64,000 nt of DNA from NCBI RefSeq assembly GCF_019884725.1, contig NZ_CP082322.1, positions 1,178,001-1,242,000 of the forward strand, written 5' to 3'. Positions within the stretch are counted from its first letter, which is position 1; the number at the start of each line of letters is the position of its first letter. The notes under the pieces are model-generated. The model was not told the origin of the DNA and searched no databases. It saw only the letters and a list, made by a program, of their open reading frames with translations. Of the stretch, positions 7,677 through 15,758 are shown one piece after another. The stretch comes from Leucobacter tenebrionis (GTDB lineage Bacteria; Actinomycetota; Actinomycetes; Actinomycetales; Microbacteriaceae). The translations under genes were made by a program, and so were the position numbers.

Positions 7677-10610
7677 ATGTCGAGCCAGGTCGGAGCGGGC
7701 CATGTCGCGATCTTCCCCACGATGCGCGGCTTCAAGGGCCAGGTCGTGCGCGGCGTCAAGGGCGCCGGCGCTGCCGCGTCGGCGGGGTTCGCGTCATCGA
7801 TGAAGGGCGCCGGTGCTGCTGCCGGCACCCGCCTCGGCCGCGACATGAAGAACGCGCTGAAGTCGTCGGCCGGGGATCTCGGCGCGGCCGCCACGTCGAA
7901 GCTCAACCGTGAGGTCACAGCCGCGTCGGCAGGGCTCTCCAAGGCCCGGCTGAAGCAGCAGGACGAAGCCGGCAAGGTCCGTGTCGCGGAGGCGCGCCTG
8001 CGCGAGGCTGTCGCGAAGTCGGGTGCGGAGTCCGCGCGCGCGATCGCCGCCGAGGAGAGGCTCGCCACCGCGCGCCGCTCCCACAAGACCGCCACCGACC
8101 AGGTGGCTGCCGCGACGGCCCGTCTGAAGGGCGCGCAGGATGCGGTGAAGGCCGCGGCGTCGGCGTCCGCGACGTCGTCGTGGTGGGGCCGGCTCGGCGC
8201 GTCGGCGTCGAACGGTCTGCGCTCCATGGTGTCGGGTGCGGCATCGATGGGAGCGCGGGCCGGGCAGGCGCTCGGTGCGGCGTTCAAGGGCGCCGCAACC
8301 GTAGGTGTTACCGGTGCCGCGGCCGCGCTCGGCATCGCGTTCTCCGCAGGGTTCTCCCGCCTGACCGCGCTCGACACGGCGCGGGCGAAGCTCACCGGTC
8401 TCGGCCACGACGGGACCACCGTCGCGAAGGTGATGCAGAACGCGACCGCCTCGGTGAAGGGCACTGCGTTCGGGCTCGGTGAGGCGGCGAACGTCGCCGC
8501 CGGGGCGATGGCGGCGCAGATCAAGCCAGGTCGGGCGCTCGAGTCCCACCTGAAGCGCGTAGCGAACAACGCGGCCGCGGCGGGCGTCTCGATGGACGAG
8601 ATGGGCTCCATCTTCAACAAGGCCGCGACGCAGGCCAACGGTGTGCAGAACGACGTGATCGGGATGCTCGCCGACAAGGGCATCCCGATCTATCAGGAGC
8701 TCGCGAAAGAGCTCGGCGTCACCGCGGGCGAAGTCTTCAAGATGGCGTCCGAGGGCAAGGTCGATTTCGAGACCTTCTCGAAGGCGGCGGAGGCGGCCGC
8801 GGGCACGGTCGCCGACCAGATCGGCAAGACCGTACCCGGCGCCTGGAAGAACATGATCGCCTCCCTCGGGCGATCGGGCGCGAACATCTTCGGCGGGATC
8901 GACAAAGAGACCGGCGAAATGTACGGCCTCTACGCGAAGCTCGGCCCGCTGATCGCGTCGGTCACCTCTGTGCTCGGTACCTTCGAGGACCGGGCCGCGG
9001 GGATCGGCGCGGTCCTCGATCGCACCCTCGGCCCCGGCATCGACCGGCTCACGGAGCTGCTCAACAAGATCGGGTCCGGGTCGGAGGACGTCAAGTCGAA
9101 GCTCTCCGGCCTGATACCGGTACTCGCCCCGGTCGGGGCGGCGTTCGCGGCGCTCGGCTCGGGCGGGCTTGCGACCCTGCTCGCCCGGATCCCGCTGCTC
9201 GGCGGGCTCCTCGGCGGCCTCACCGGGCCGCTCGCACTGCTGGGCGGCCCGCTCGGGGTCGCCGCGGCCGCGTTCGCGGGCTTCGCGCTCTCGGGTGGGG
9301 ACGCCGGCGCCGTGGTCGCATCGATCACGGGCATCGTCGAGCAGGTCGTCGCCGCGCTCCCCGGGATGATTCTCGAGGTGGCGCGGTTCGTGCCGCAGCT
9401 GGTCGAGTCGATCCTCGCACAGCTGCCCGCGCTCATGAACGCGGCGGTGTCGATCGTGAACGCGCTGGTGGAAGGGATCGTGCAGTCGATCCCGCTGCTG
9501 GTGTCCGGCGCGATCGTGCTCCTGAACGGCCTGATCGACACGATCCTCGCGAACCTGCCCGTGATCGTGTCGGGCGCGATCAACCTCGTGACCGCGCTCC
9601 TCGACGGCATCATCTCAGCGCTCCCGGTCCTGATCGAGGGCGCGGTACAGCTGGTGACGGCGCTGCTGCAGGGCATCATCTCCGCCCTGCCGCAGCTGAT
9701 CGACGGCGCGTTACGCCTGGTGCAGAGCCTGCTGACGGCGATCATCGGCGCTCTGCCGCAGATCATCGAGGGCGGCATCCAGCTCCTCCTCGCACTGGTG
9801 CAGGGACTCATCGAGGCGCTACCCCAGCTGATCGAGGCCGCGCTGCAGCTCGTGATGGGGCTGCTGACGGCGATCGTCGAGAATCTGCCCCTCATCATCG
9901 AGGGCGGGATCCAGCTGCTGCTGTCGCTGGTGCAGGGACTCATCGAGGCGCTGCCGCAGCTGATCACGGCAGCGATCGAGCTCGTGCTGCAGCTGATCGC
10001 CGGTCTGATCGAGATGCTGCCGCAGCTGATCGAGGCAGGCATTCAGCTCGTGGTCGCGCTGATCGAGGGTCTGCTCGCTGCGATCCCGCAGATTATCGAG
10101 ATGCTCCCGCAGATCATCTCGGCGATCTGGGACGGCCTGATGGGGGTCGACTGGCTCGACCTCGGTGCGCAGATCGTGATGGGCATCATCAACGGTCTCG
10201 CGTCGATGGGGCAGGCGCTCCTCGACGCGATCATCGAGCTCGCCTCGTCCGCGTTCGAGGGGTTCAAGGACTTCTTCGGGATCGCCTCGCCGGCGAAGCG
10301 GATGATGCAGCCGGGCCGTGACGTGGTGCGCGGCGCGGTCGCCGGCGTCGACGACGAAGCCCCCGCCCTGGGGGACTCGCTCGTCGGCATGGCGGAGGGT
10401 GCCGCCCGGCGTGCCCGGTCGGCGATGACGAGTGCCTCGACGCAGGTCGCGGCCACCGTCAACGCGAGCACCGCCCAGGCTCCCGGCGACGGGGGCGGGC
10501 GGGCGCCGGCGCATATCGAGCAGCACAACAATTTCGCGCATGAGGATCCGCAGGTCGCGGCGTCTCTTGCGCAGCAGCAGCTGGACGGGATGGTGAGGGC
10601 GGCGCTATGA
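7677..10610 (+). CDS. Tail tape measure protein with 22-residue repeats
   Basis: A 977-residue protein from ATG 7677 (GGAGG 5 nt upstream; a GTG at 7671 overlaps that site). It fixes tail length and is ejected with the DNA. Residues 1-160 are Ala-rich with a coiled coil, and a long hydrophobic Gly/Ala segment lies near residues 180-230. Residues 561-802 consist of eleven consecutive 22-residue units beginning LP/IP and ending (G/T)(L/I)I(E/S)(A/N). The C-terminus has GIASPAKRM, the SPS/SPA-x-xM motif common near the end of actinophage and Firmicutes tape measures. The stop overlaps the next ATG (ATGA). It is the largest gene in the prophage, as expected. Confidence 0.9.
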   Translation: MSSQVGAGHVAIFPTMRGFKGQVVRGVKGAGAAASAGFASSMKGAGAAAGTRLGRDMKNALKSSAGDLGAAATSKLNREVTAASAGLSKARLKQQDEAGKVRVAEARLREAVAKSGAESARAIAAEERLATARRSHKTATDQVAAATARLKGAQDAVKAAASASATSSWWGRLGASASNGLRSMVSGAASMGARAGQALGAAFKGAATVGVTGAAAALGIAFSAGFSRLTALDTARAKLTGLGHDGTTVAKVMQNATASVKGTAFGLGEAANVAAGAMAAQIKPGRALESHLKRVANNAAAAGVSMDEMGSIFNKAATQANGVQNDVIGMLADKGIPIYQELAKELGVTAGEVFKMASEGKVDFETFSKAAEAAAGTVADQIGKTVPGAWKNMIASLGRSGANIFGGIDKETGEMYGLYAKLGPLIASVTSVLGTFEDRAAGIGAVLDRTLGPGIDRLTELLNKIGSGSEDVKSKLSGLIPVLAPVGAAFAALGSGGLATLLARIPLLGGLLGGLTGPLALLGGPLGVAAAAFAGFALSGGDAGAVVASITGIVEQVVAALPGMILEVARFVPQLVESILAQLPALMNAAVSIVNALVEGIVQSIPLLVSGAIVLLNGLIDTILANLPVIVSGAINLVTALLDGIISALPVLIEGAVQLVTALLQGIISALPQLIDGALRLVQSLLTAIIGALPQIIEGGIQLLLALVQGLIEALPQLIEAALQLVMGLLTAIVENLPLIIEGGIQLLLSLVQGLIEALPQLITAAIELVLQLIAGLIEMLPQLIEAGIQLVVALIEGLLAAIPQIIEMLPQIISAIWDGLMGVDWLDLGAQIVMGIINGLASMGQALLDAIIELASSAFEGFKDFFGIASPAKRMMQPGRDVVRGAVAGVDDEAPALGDSLVGMAEGAARRARSAMTSASTQVAATVNASTAQAPGDGGGRAPAHIEQHNNFAHEDPQVAASLAQQQLDGMVRAAL
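9357..10082 (+). repeat. Eleven tandem 66-bp units in the tape measure gene
   Basis: The codons for residues 561-802 of the tape measure form 11 exact-length 66-bp units, each coding a 22-residue amphipathic hydrophobic helix (for example LPQLIEAALQLV, LPLIIEGGIQLL). Unit length never varies although sequence does, so periodicity is under selection. The most similar pair are units 7 and 9. Confidence 0.85.
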
Positions 10611-11380
10611 CACGCGAAGTGATCATGATCGGGAAACTCTCGATCTACGGCCGCCCGAGCCTCGAGGACGTCCGACCGCGGGGCCTGTTCCTGCGGCCGG
10701 ACGGCCTCACCGGCCTCGACGGCGGCGCCACCGTGCGCGCCGAGACAGTACCCGTGCCGGGCGAGCATGGCGAGTTCGACCTGCCCGTGTACCGGGGAGC
10801 TCGAGCGATCACGATCGCCGCGATGGGTCTCACGGAGAACACGATCGATCAGGGCAAGCTGCGCGCCGACGTGCTCGGCGTCGGCGGCGACGGCCGACTC
10901 GTCACCATCCGAGCCGAGCACCAGGGGCAGCTGCTCAGCTGCCGGGGCCGCATCGCCGCACCGCCCGCGGTTCGTGATCACGGGCAAAGCAAGTACCCAT
11001 TCCGTGTCGACTACGACCTACAGTTCGTGTGCCGGGATCCACGTCTCTACGGTGATGTGCACCCGAGCGCCGCTGGCGAGCCGGCCCTGAACCGGGGCAA
11101 TTTCCCGGCCATCCCCACGATCTACGCGCGGCGCGTGTCCGGGTCTGGTGGTTACACGATCACCGCCGGGTCGGGCGTGATCGAAGTGACTGCGCCGCTC
11201 GCGGTGGGAGCGACGCATCGTATCGATCTCCGCACGGGCGGCGTCTATGCCGGCAGTACGCGCCTCACGCGCGCGATCGGGGCATTCCGGCCGTGGACGG
11301 TGCTGCCGGGCACGCCGCTCGTGCACAACGCGTCCGCGGGCATCGATCTCACGGTCGAGACGCCGCGAACCTACATCTGA
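10607..11380 (+). CDS. Distal tail protein (Dit-like)
   Basis: A 257-residue protein coupled to the tape measure by an ATGA overlap. The first half carries strands that suit a Dit N-terminal ring domain (RGLFLRPDGLTGLDGG, then REFDLPV-type strands). A Trp/Arg-rich middle (YDLQFVCRDPRLYG) resembles the D-P-R segment seen in many siphovirus distal tail proteins. The C-terminal half is a beta domain rich in Gly and Thr. By position it forms the hub between tube and baseplate. Family assignment is by order and the CRDPRLYG-like motif. Confidence 0.65.
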   Translation: MTREVIMIGKLSIYGRPSLEDVRPRGLFLRPDGLTGLDGGATVRAETVPVPGEHGEFDLPVYRGARAITIAAMGLTENTIDQGKLRADVLGVGGDGRLVTIRAEHQGQLLSCRGRIAAPPAVRDHGQSKYPFRVDYDLQFVCRDPRLYGDVHPSAAGEPALNRGNFPAIPTIYARRVSGSGGYTITAGSGVIEVTAPLAVGATHRIDLRTGGVYAGSTRLTRAIGAFRPWTVLPGTPLVHNASAGIDLTVETPRTYI

Positions 11381-11392
11381 GAGGAGACCTGC

Positions 11393-12454
11393 ATGATCCT
11401 CGCCTACTCCTGCGACGGGTTCACCGGCGAGATCCTCGATCGCCTGCCGATCTCGGACGCGAGCGGTGAGCGTCTGCTCTCAGCGGGCGGCTCCGGAACG
11501 GTCACGGTGCCGTTCGATGGTACGTGGTCGAAGGCGGCCTTGCGCGACATGATCGACCCGTGGCGGCGCATCATCGTCATTGAGCGGGACGGCAAGGTCG
11601 AGTACGGCGGATACGTCATCGCCCGCTCCGCCACCCTCGGCGGCGCCGAGGTCAAGGTGACGCTGCAGGACGCGTGGGCTCTTTTCGCGCGTAGGGGCGG
11701 CTGGGATCGTGCGCACCCGTACACGGCGGCGTGGTCGACGACGGTGACCGGGGTGCTCGGGGAGCAGGCATGGCAGGCGATCCACCGCGCACGCAACACA
11801 GGTGGGCTGCTCGACCGCACCCGCTTCCCGGTGACTCGCGTGTCTGTGGGCGGCGGCGACGTCGTGACGCGGAAGATCCTCGGCTACCACTTCGAGATGG
11901 TCGCCGACCTCCTCACTGGCCTGATGGACGAGGGCCTCGACATCTACCTGCAACCGCGGTGGGTGGGAGACCGCTTCGACTGGGGGTTCCGGGCCGGGCC
12001 CGCCTGGTCGTCGGGGGTCACGCGCGAGTTCGCGGCGTCCGTCGCGGATCCGATGATCACTGACCTCGCCGAGGCCGACGACGCGGCCCGGCTCACCACC
12101 AACGCGGCCCGGCTTGGCGAGGGGTCGGAGGTCGATATCCTCGCCCGCTCCCGCGTCGCAGCAGACACCCCGTACCCGATCCTGGACCGCATCACTGCGG
12201 TAAAGCGCGTGTCGGATCCACTGCAGCTTGACCAGCAGGCTCTTGGAGATCTCGCGCTCTATGGTGCCCCGACGCTGCAGTGGGATTTCCGCGTGCTCGC
12301 GTCCGAGGGCATCGACGTCGGCGACACGGTGCGTATCCATGTCAGCGGGGATCCCTGGATCGCGGATGGGTGGAGTACGCGCCGCGTCGTGAAGATCAGC
12401 ACCGACCTCACTGAGTTCGTGAAGGTCGGCGTGCAACCGGTAGGGGGTGCGTGA
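11393..12454 (+). CDS. Tail-hub minor tail protein (Gp37-like)
   Basis: A 353-residue protein with GAGAGGAGACC before ATG 11393. It starts with strands (ILAYSCDGFTGEILDRLP), followed by WRRIIVIERDGKVEYGGYV and an oligonucleotide-fold-like core. Its layout matches the ReqiPepy6 Gp37-like/Tal N-terminal hub proteins of actinophages: a strand-rich first half, a helical middle (MVADLLTGLMDEG), and a C-terminal DVGDTVRIHVSG strand region with VGVQPVG at the end. Situated after the distal tail protein and before the tail peptidase, it probably builds the tail-tip hub. No catalytic residues are seen. Confidence 0.62.
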   Translation: MILAYSCDGFTGEILDRLPISDASGERLLSAGGSGTVTVPFDGTWSKAALRDMIDPWRRIIVIERDGKVEYGGYVIARSATLGGAEVKVTLQDAWALFARRGGWDRAHPYTAAWSTTVTGVLGEQAWQAIHRARNTGGLLDRTRFPVTRVSVGGGDVVTRKILGYHFEMVADLLTGLMDEGLDIYLQPRWVGDRFDWGFRAGPAWSSGVTREFAASVADPMITDLAEADDAARLTTNAARLGEGSEVDILARSRVAADTPYPILDRITAVKRVSDPLQLDQQALGDLALYGAPTLQWDFRVLASEGIDVGDTVRIHVSGDPWIADGWSTRRVVKISTDLTEFVKVGVQPVGGA

Positions 12455-13629
12455 TGGCGGTAGATCATCCCGGGCGGGGCATGTCGATCCAGCAGCTCGT
12501 GCGCATGATCCGCGACGAGGTCGTCGCAACCCTCCAGAACAGTTCGATCGGCTCCGCGGGACTCCGAATCTACGGGGGCGGCTGGATCCGCATCGAGAAC
12601 GGCGGGCTTTCGGTAACCGGCACAGCTGTAGTCTCCGGGAGCCTGCAAGTCACTGGCACCCTCCTCCAGGTCGGCCCTTGGACCATGGAGGGCCCGGGCA
12701 CCATCACCGGCAACGTCGGCATGACGGGTGACCTCACGGGCTCCGGGATGCTGCGTTGGACTGGCGACTGGAAGCTCGAAGGCGACGGAGAAATCTCCGG
12801 TGATGTGAAGATCACGGGTGACACCGAGATCCTGGGCAAGCTCGACGTGACCGGCGACACGAGGCTCCGCGGGAAGACCACCCTCGAGAACGACCTGATC
12901 GTGACTGAGGACGGCAAGATCAAGGTCGGCGACATGACGATCGACCCCTCTGCTGGAGCAGGGCGGGTGCGGTTCGCGAATGGTGGTCAGGTCTGGGCCG
13001 AGGGTGGCTCGGTGAAGCTGATGCTCAATAGGTCGCAGGTGAGCGTCACCGAGGACTCGATTCTTGTGTCGTCTGGCGGTAACTCGGTAGCTGTCGGTGC
13101 TCTCGGTATCCAGGTGCGGGACGTCCCCACCACGACGAACACTGACAGTCTGCACTGGCTCGGCGTGAACTCGGCCGGGTATCTGCGGAAGGTCGATCCC
13201 GCCGTGGGTGGGCCGCTCGGTGGCCCGTTTGAGTGGCCTTTCCCGTTGTCGTCGGTTACGTCGGAGTTTGGGCCTCGTCCTGAGATGGGCGACTACCACA
13301 CGGGTATGGATTTCGGGCAGCCGTCTGGGACACCGATCCCGGCTCCTGCTGCGGGCACCGTTGTCGCGTCCGGGTGGGTGGACAACTTCGGTGGCTACCA
13401 CATCAAAATCGACCACGGAATGCGCGGCGGGAAGAAGCTCGAAACCGGGTATTTCCACCTCGTCGAAGCCCCCGCGCTACAGCCAGGGGCGATGGTCGCG
13501 AAGGGCACGATCGTCGGCCACGTCGGATCGACCGGCGCATCGACCGGCCCGCACCTGCACTGGGAAACGTTCATCGACGGCGTGCAGGTGAACCCGCGCT
13601 CGTTTATGGACGCCTACGGCAAGAAGTAA
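12454..13629 (+). CDS. Tail-associated M23 peptidase with beta-repeat stalk
   Basis: A 391-residue protein whose ATG 12454 overlaps the hub stop (GTGATG; GTG 12451 is an alternative). Residues 50-160 are repeated short strands with Gly turns (ITGNVGMTGDL, ISGDVKITGD), likely a beta-solenoid stalk. Residues about 240-391 are a lysostaphin-type M23 endopeptidase. Zinc ligands H282 and D286 lie in YHTGMDFG, H335 lies in the strand GYFHLVE, and the HxH pair H367/H369 lies in GPHLHWE. It should cut peptidoglycan cross-bridges during DNA injection. All the zinc motifs are intact, so it is likely active. Confidence 0.88.
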   Translation: MAVDHPGRGMSIQQLVRMIRDEVVATLQNSSIGSAGLRIYGGGWIRIENGGLSVTGTAVVSGSLQVTGTLLQVGPWTMEGPGTITGNVGMTGDLTGSGMLRWTGDWKLEGDGEISGDVKITGDTEILGKLDVTGDTRLRGKTTLENDLIVTEDGKIKVGDMTIDPSAGAGRVRFANGGQVWAEGGSVKLMLNRSQVSVTEDSILVSSGGNSVAVGALGIQVRDVPTTTNTDSLHWLGVNSAGYLRKVDPAVGGPLGGPFEWPFPLSSVTSEFGPRPEMGDYHTGMDFGQPSGTPIPAPAAGTVVASGWVDNFGGYHIKIDHGMRGGKKLETGYFHLVEAPALQPGAMVAKGTIVGHVGSTGASTGPHLHWETFIDGVQVNPRSFMDAYGKK

Positions 13630-13639
13630 CGGAGGCAGT

Positions 13640-14098
13640 ATGTCGATTCATACGTTCACGGGCCGGCTGACGAACGCGCAGCGGCTCAATTTTTTGGCCT
13701 CCCGCAACGCCCAGTTTTTCGCGGTGCCGAAGCAGCCCGGTGTTGGGGTGACGGGTCATATTCATGATGATCGGATCCCGATCACGGTGGATCTCGCGAC
13801 GGGCGAGTATTCGGTACGGCTCGAAGCGTCGAACTCGGTTCGGCCTCCGATGCCGTACCAGTTCGTGTGTGAGTGGCAGCGCGACGGCCAAAACCACTGG
13901 TCGGTCTGGGCGGAGTTTTTCGCCCCGCCGATGGGTGGCGCGATCGGCGACATGACCCAGCTCCCCCCGAACCCGGGCACCTGGTCCTACGGCTGGGGTA
14001 AGCCCAACGATCCGAAAAACAACGTCACGCAGGGGATCTACGTAGATCTGGATTCGCCCGGCGGGCAGTGGTACGGCGAAGAAGGGTCGGTGGTCTAA
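13640..14098 (+). CDS. Tail-tip protein of unknown function
   Basis: A 152-residue protein with GGAGGCAGT before ATG 13640. It contains many strands and aromatic residues (YQFVCEWQRDGQNHWSVWAEFF) and ends with a Gly/Tyr-rich stretch (GTWSYGWGKPNDPKNN). I do not recognise a family. Its place between the tail peptidase and the fibre suggests a structural component of the tail tip or an adsorption protein. There is no signal peptide and no known catalytic motif. Confidence 0.6.
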   Translation: MSIHTFTGRLTNAQRLNFLASRNAQFFAVPKQPGVGVTGHIHDDRIPITVDLATGEYSVRLEASNSVRPPMPYQFVCEWQRDGQNHWSVWAEFFAPPMGGAIGDMTQLPPNPGTWSYGWGKPNDPKNNVTQGIYVDLDSPGGQWYGEEGSVV

Positions 14099-14428
14099 AT
14101 GGCTGGCATGATCCCGATCCGCCGCGACAACCCGGTCACGGATCCCACTCTCGCGGCGAACGTCAACAAGAGCTTCTCGGCGTCGCAGCAGGCTGTGGAT
14201 TCCCGCGTCCGGGCTGGCGCTGCCCCGGTGGTGTCTGACCTGCTCTCGAACGATCCCACAATCCGGGACCAGATCTATGACTTGGCCGTCGACGCGATCG
14301 ATGTATCCACGTTGACCGCGGCGAACATCGCGCTTGATGAGGACGGCACCCCGGTCTATGAGCCGGGCAACACGACTTTCAGGATGGGCTTCGACGAAGA
14401 CGGCGCCCCATTCATCACGACTATTTAA
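14099..14428 (+). CDS. Small tail-tip protein, paralogue of the 17,052 gene
   Basis: A 109-residue protein starting immediately after the previous stop. Its N-terminal half contains ASQQAVDSRVR and its C-terminus has DEDGTPVYEPG followed by MGFDEDGAP. The same arrangement (AQDAVDRRVR, DEDGTLYVEPG, LGLDDDGVP) occurs in the protein at 17,052-17,369, so the two are paralogues. One stands before the fibre, the other after the carboxypeptidase. Function is unknown. A structural role attaching tail-tip proteins is plausible from this bracketing. Confidence 0.62.
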   Translation: MAGMIPIRRDNPVTDPTLAANVNKSFSASQQAVDSRVRAGAAPVVSDLLSNDPTIRDQIYDLAVDAIDVSTLTAANIALDEDGTPVYEPGNTTFRMGFDEDGAPFITTI

Positions 14429-14438
14429 GGAGCTACAG

Positions 14439-15758
14439 ATGGCACTACAGCCGAAGACTCGCAGGCTTGTCACCGAGGCGGCGCGGGATGAATGGTGGGG
14501 AACGGTGAAGCCCGACCGTGGTCTCGCTACCTCTGGCACCGACCTGAATCAGCTTTACGGCGCTAGTGATGCGGGGGCATACGCCCTGAATTTCACGGAT
14601 GCCGTCTACCACAACCTTCCCGAGTTTCAAGCGCCCCAGCAGAATGGGGTGCTGGTCGTCCTGGCCAGCGGGCTCGCGAATGCGTCGGCGCAGTTCCTGA
14701 TCGTCGGCACCCAGTTCTTCTTCCGGGAGTCGCTGACCCCTGGGGTGTGGAACGCGTGGCGCACCTCCACGACCGATGTGCAGGTTTCCAGTATCGTCGC
14801 GTCCAGCACGCGCCGCGGAGTGTTTGCCGGTGGGGGCGATCTCAACACGCTCTCGACGAGTGACTACTGGGGTTCGTGGAGTCTACCCACTGGAGCGAGT
14901 TACACCAACCTCCCGGATGATGTCACCGGGGGCGTGATCTCGAACGCGGCGACCCTGCTCGCGTATCCGACCGGGAACCGGTACTCGGCCGCTCATCTCC
15001 TCCTGTCGGGCACGAATATGTGGTTCCGGGAGGCGCTGGACACCGTCACCCCGTCGTGGGGTGCGTGGCAGAAGATCGTTACTACGAACGACGCCACCTA
15101 TAAGGCGATCCCGCTCGCGAAGAAGGTGTACGACCCGTACACGGCGTTCAAGGACGGGGAGGTGCTGTATGTCCTCGACCGGCAGCACTGCGGCAACGAG
15201 TGGGACGGCACACTGGCGAACGTCGGGTACACCACCCCCGCTGCTTGGACGCTGACGCTCAGCCACCCGTTCCCTGACGGGAACGGCGTGGAGGTGAGGG
15301 CGGCTGTGCGCGAGTTCGGCCGGTTCCTGTGGTTCAACGGCATCCGTGACGCGGAGTCGCTGGTGCGCATGGAGGTGGGCTCGTTCGAGGGACACCCCGG
15401 CGGCGCATTCCAGCGGTACAGCACGGGTTCGGGTGTCGGCTACTTCGCGGGCGTCACCGGGGGTGCGGACCCGACGCTCCAGATCAGTTACTTCACCGCG
15501 AGCAGCGTGGAATCGCTGGCGTCGGTCCCGGTCAGCGGCCTCGAAGCCGATACCCCCTTCAATGTGCGGTTCCGGGTTGAGGGGAAGCTGCTGTCCGCCT
15601 CCGCATGGAAGGTCGGCCAGACGGAGCCGAAGGACTGGCAGCTGATCGCAGAAGATACCCGTCTTGTGTCCGGGGATGCGGGTGTGGGCGTGCTGCAGAG
15701 CGTCGCACCCACCCGGTTCAACTCGATCATCGTCAACTCGGGGGGAGGTCGTGCCTGA
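14439..15758 (+). CDS. Receptor-binding tail fibre with two knob modules
   Basis: A 439-residue protein from ATG 14439 (AAGGAGCTACAG upstream). Residues about 30-110 and 128-213 are two copies of a pyocin-knob-like module. Each begins with D-L-N-(Q/T)-L, continues through Y-x-N-L-P, and ends with a W-x-A/G-W strand (FRESLTPGVWNAW, FREALDTVTPSWGAW). The remainder (about 230-439) is a strand-rich jelly-roll-like domain, possibly carbohydrate-binding. Knob modules bind sugars or form fibre heads in phages and tailocins. Together with its place at the end of the tail genes this makes it the best candidate for host recognition. Confidence 0.72.
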   Translation: MALQPKTRRLVTEAARDEWWGTVKPDRGLATSGTDLNQLYGASDAGAYALNFTDAVYHNLPEFQAPQQNGVLVVLASGLANASAQFLIVGTQFFFRESLTPGVWNAWRTSTTDVQVSSIVASSTRRGVFAGGGDLNTLSTSDYWGSWSLPTGASYTNLPDDVTGGVISNAATLLAYPTGNRYSAAHLLLSGTNMWFREALDTVTPSWGAWQKIVTTNDATYKAIPLAKKVYDPYTAFKDGEVLYVLDRQHCGNEWDGTLANVGYTTPAAWTLTLSHPFPDGNGVEVRAAVREFGRFLWFNGIRDAESLVRMEVGSFEGHPGGAFQRYSTGSGVGYFAGVTGGADPTLQISYFTASSVESLASVPVSGLEADTPFNVRFRVEGKLLSASAWKVGQTEPKDWQLIAEDTRLVSGDAGVGVLQSVAPTRFNSIIVNSGGGRA

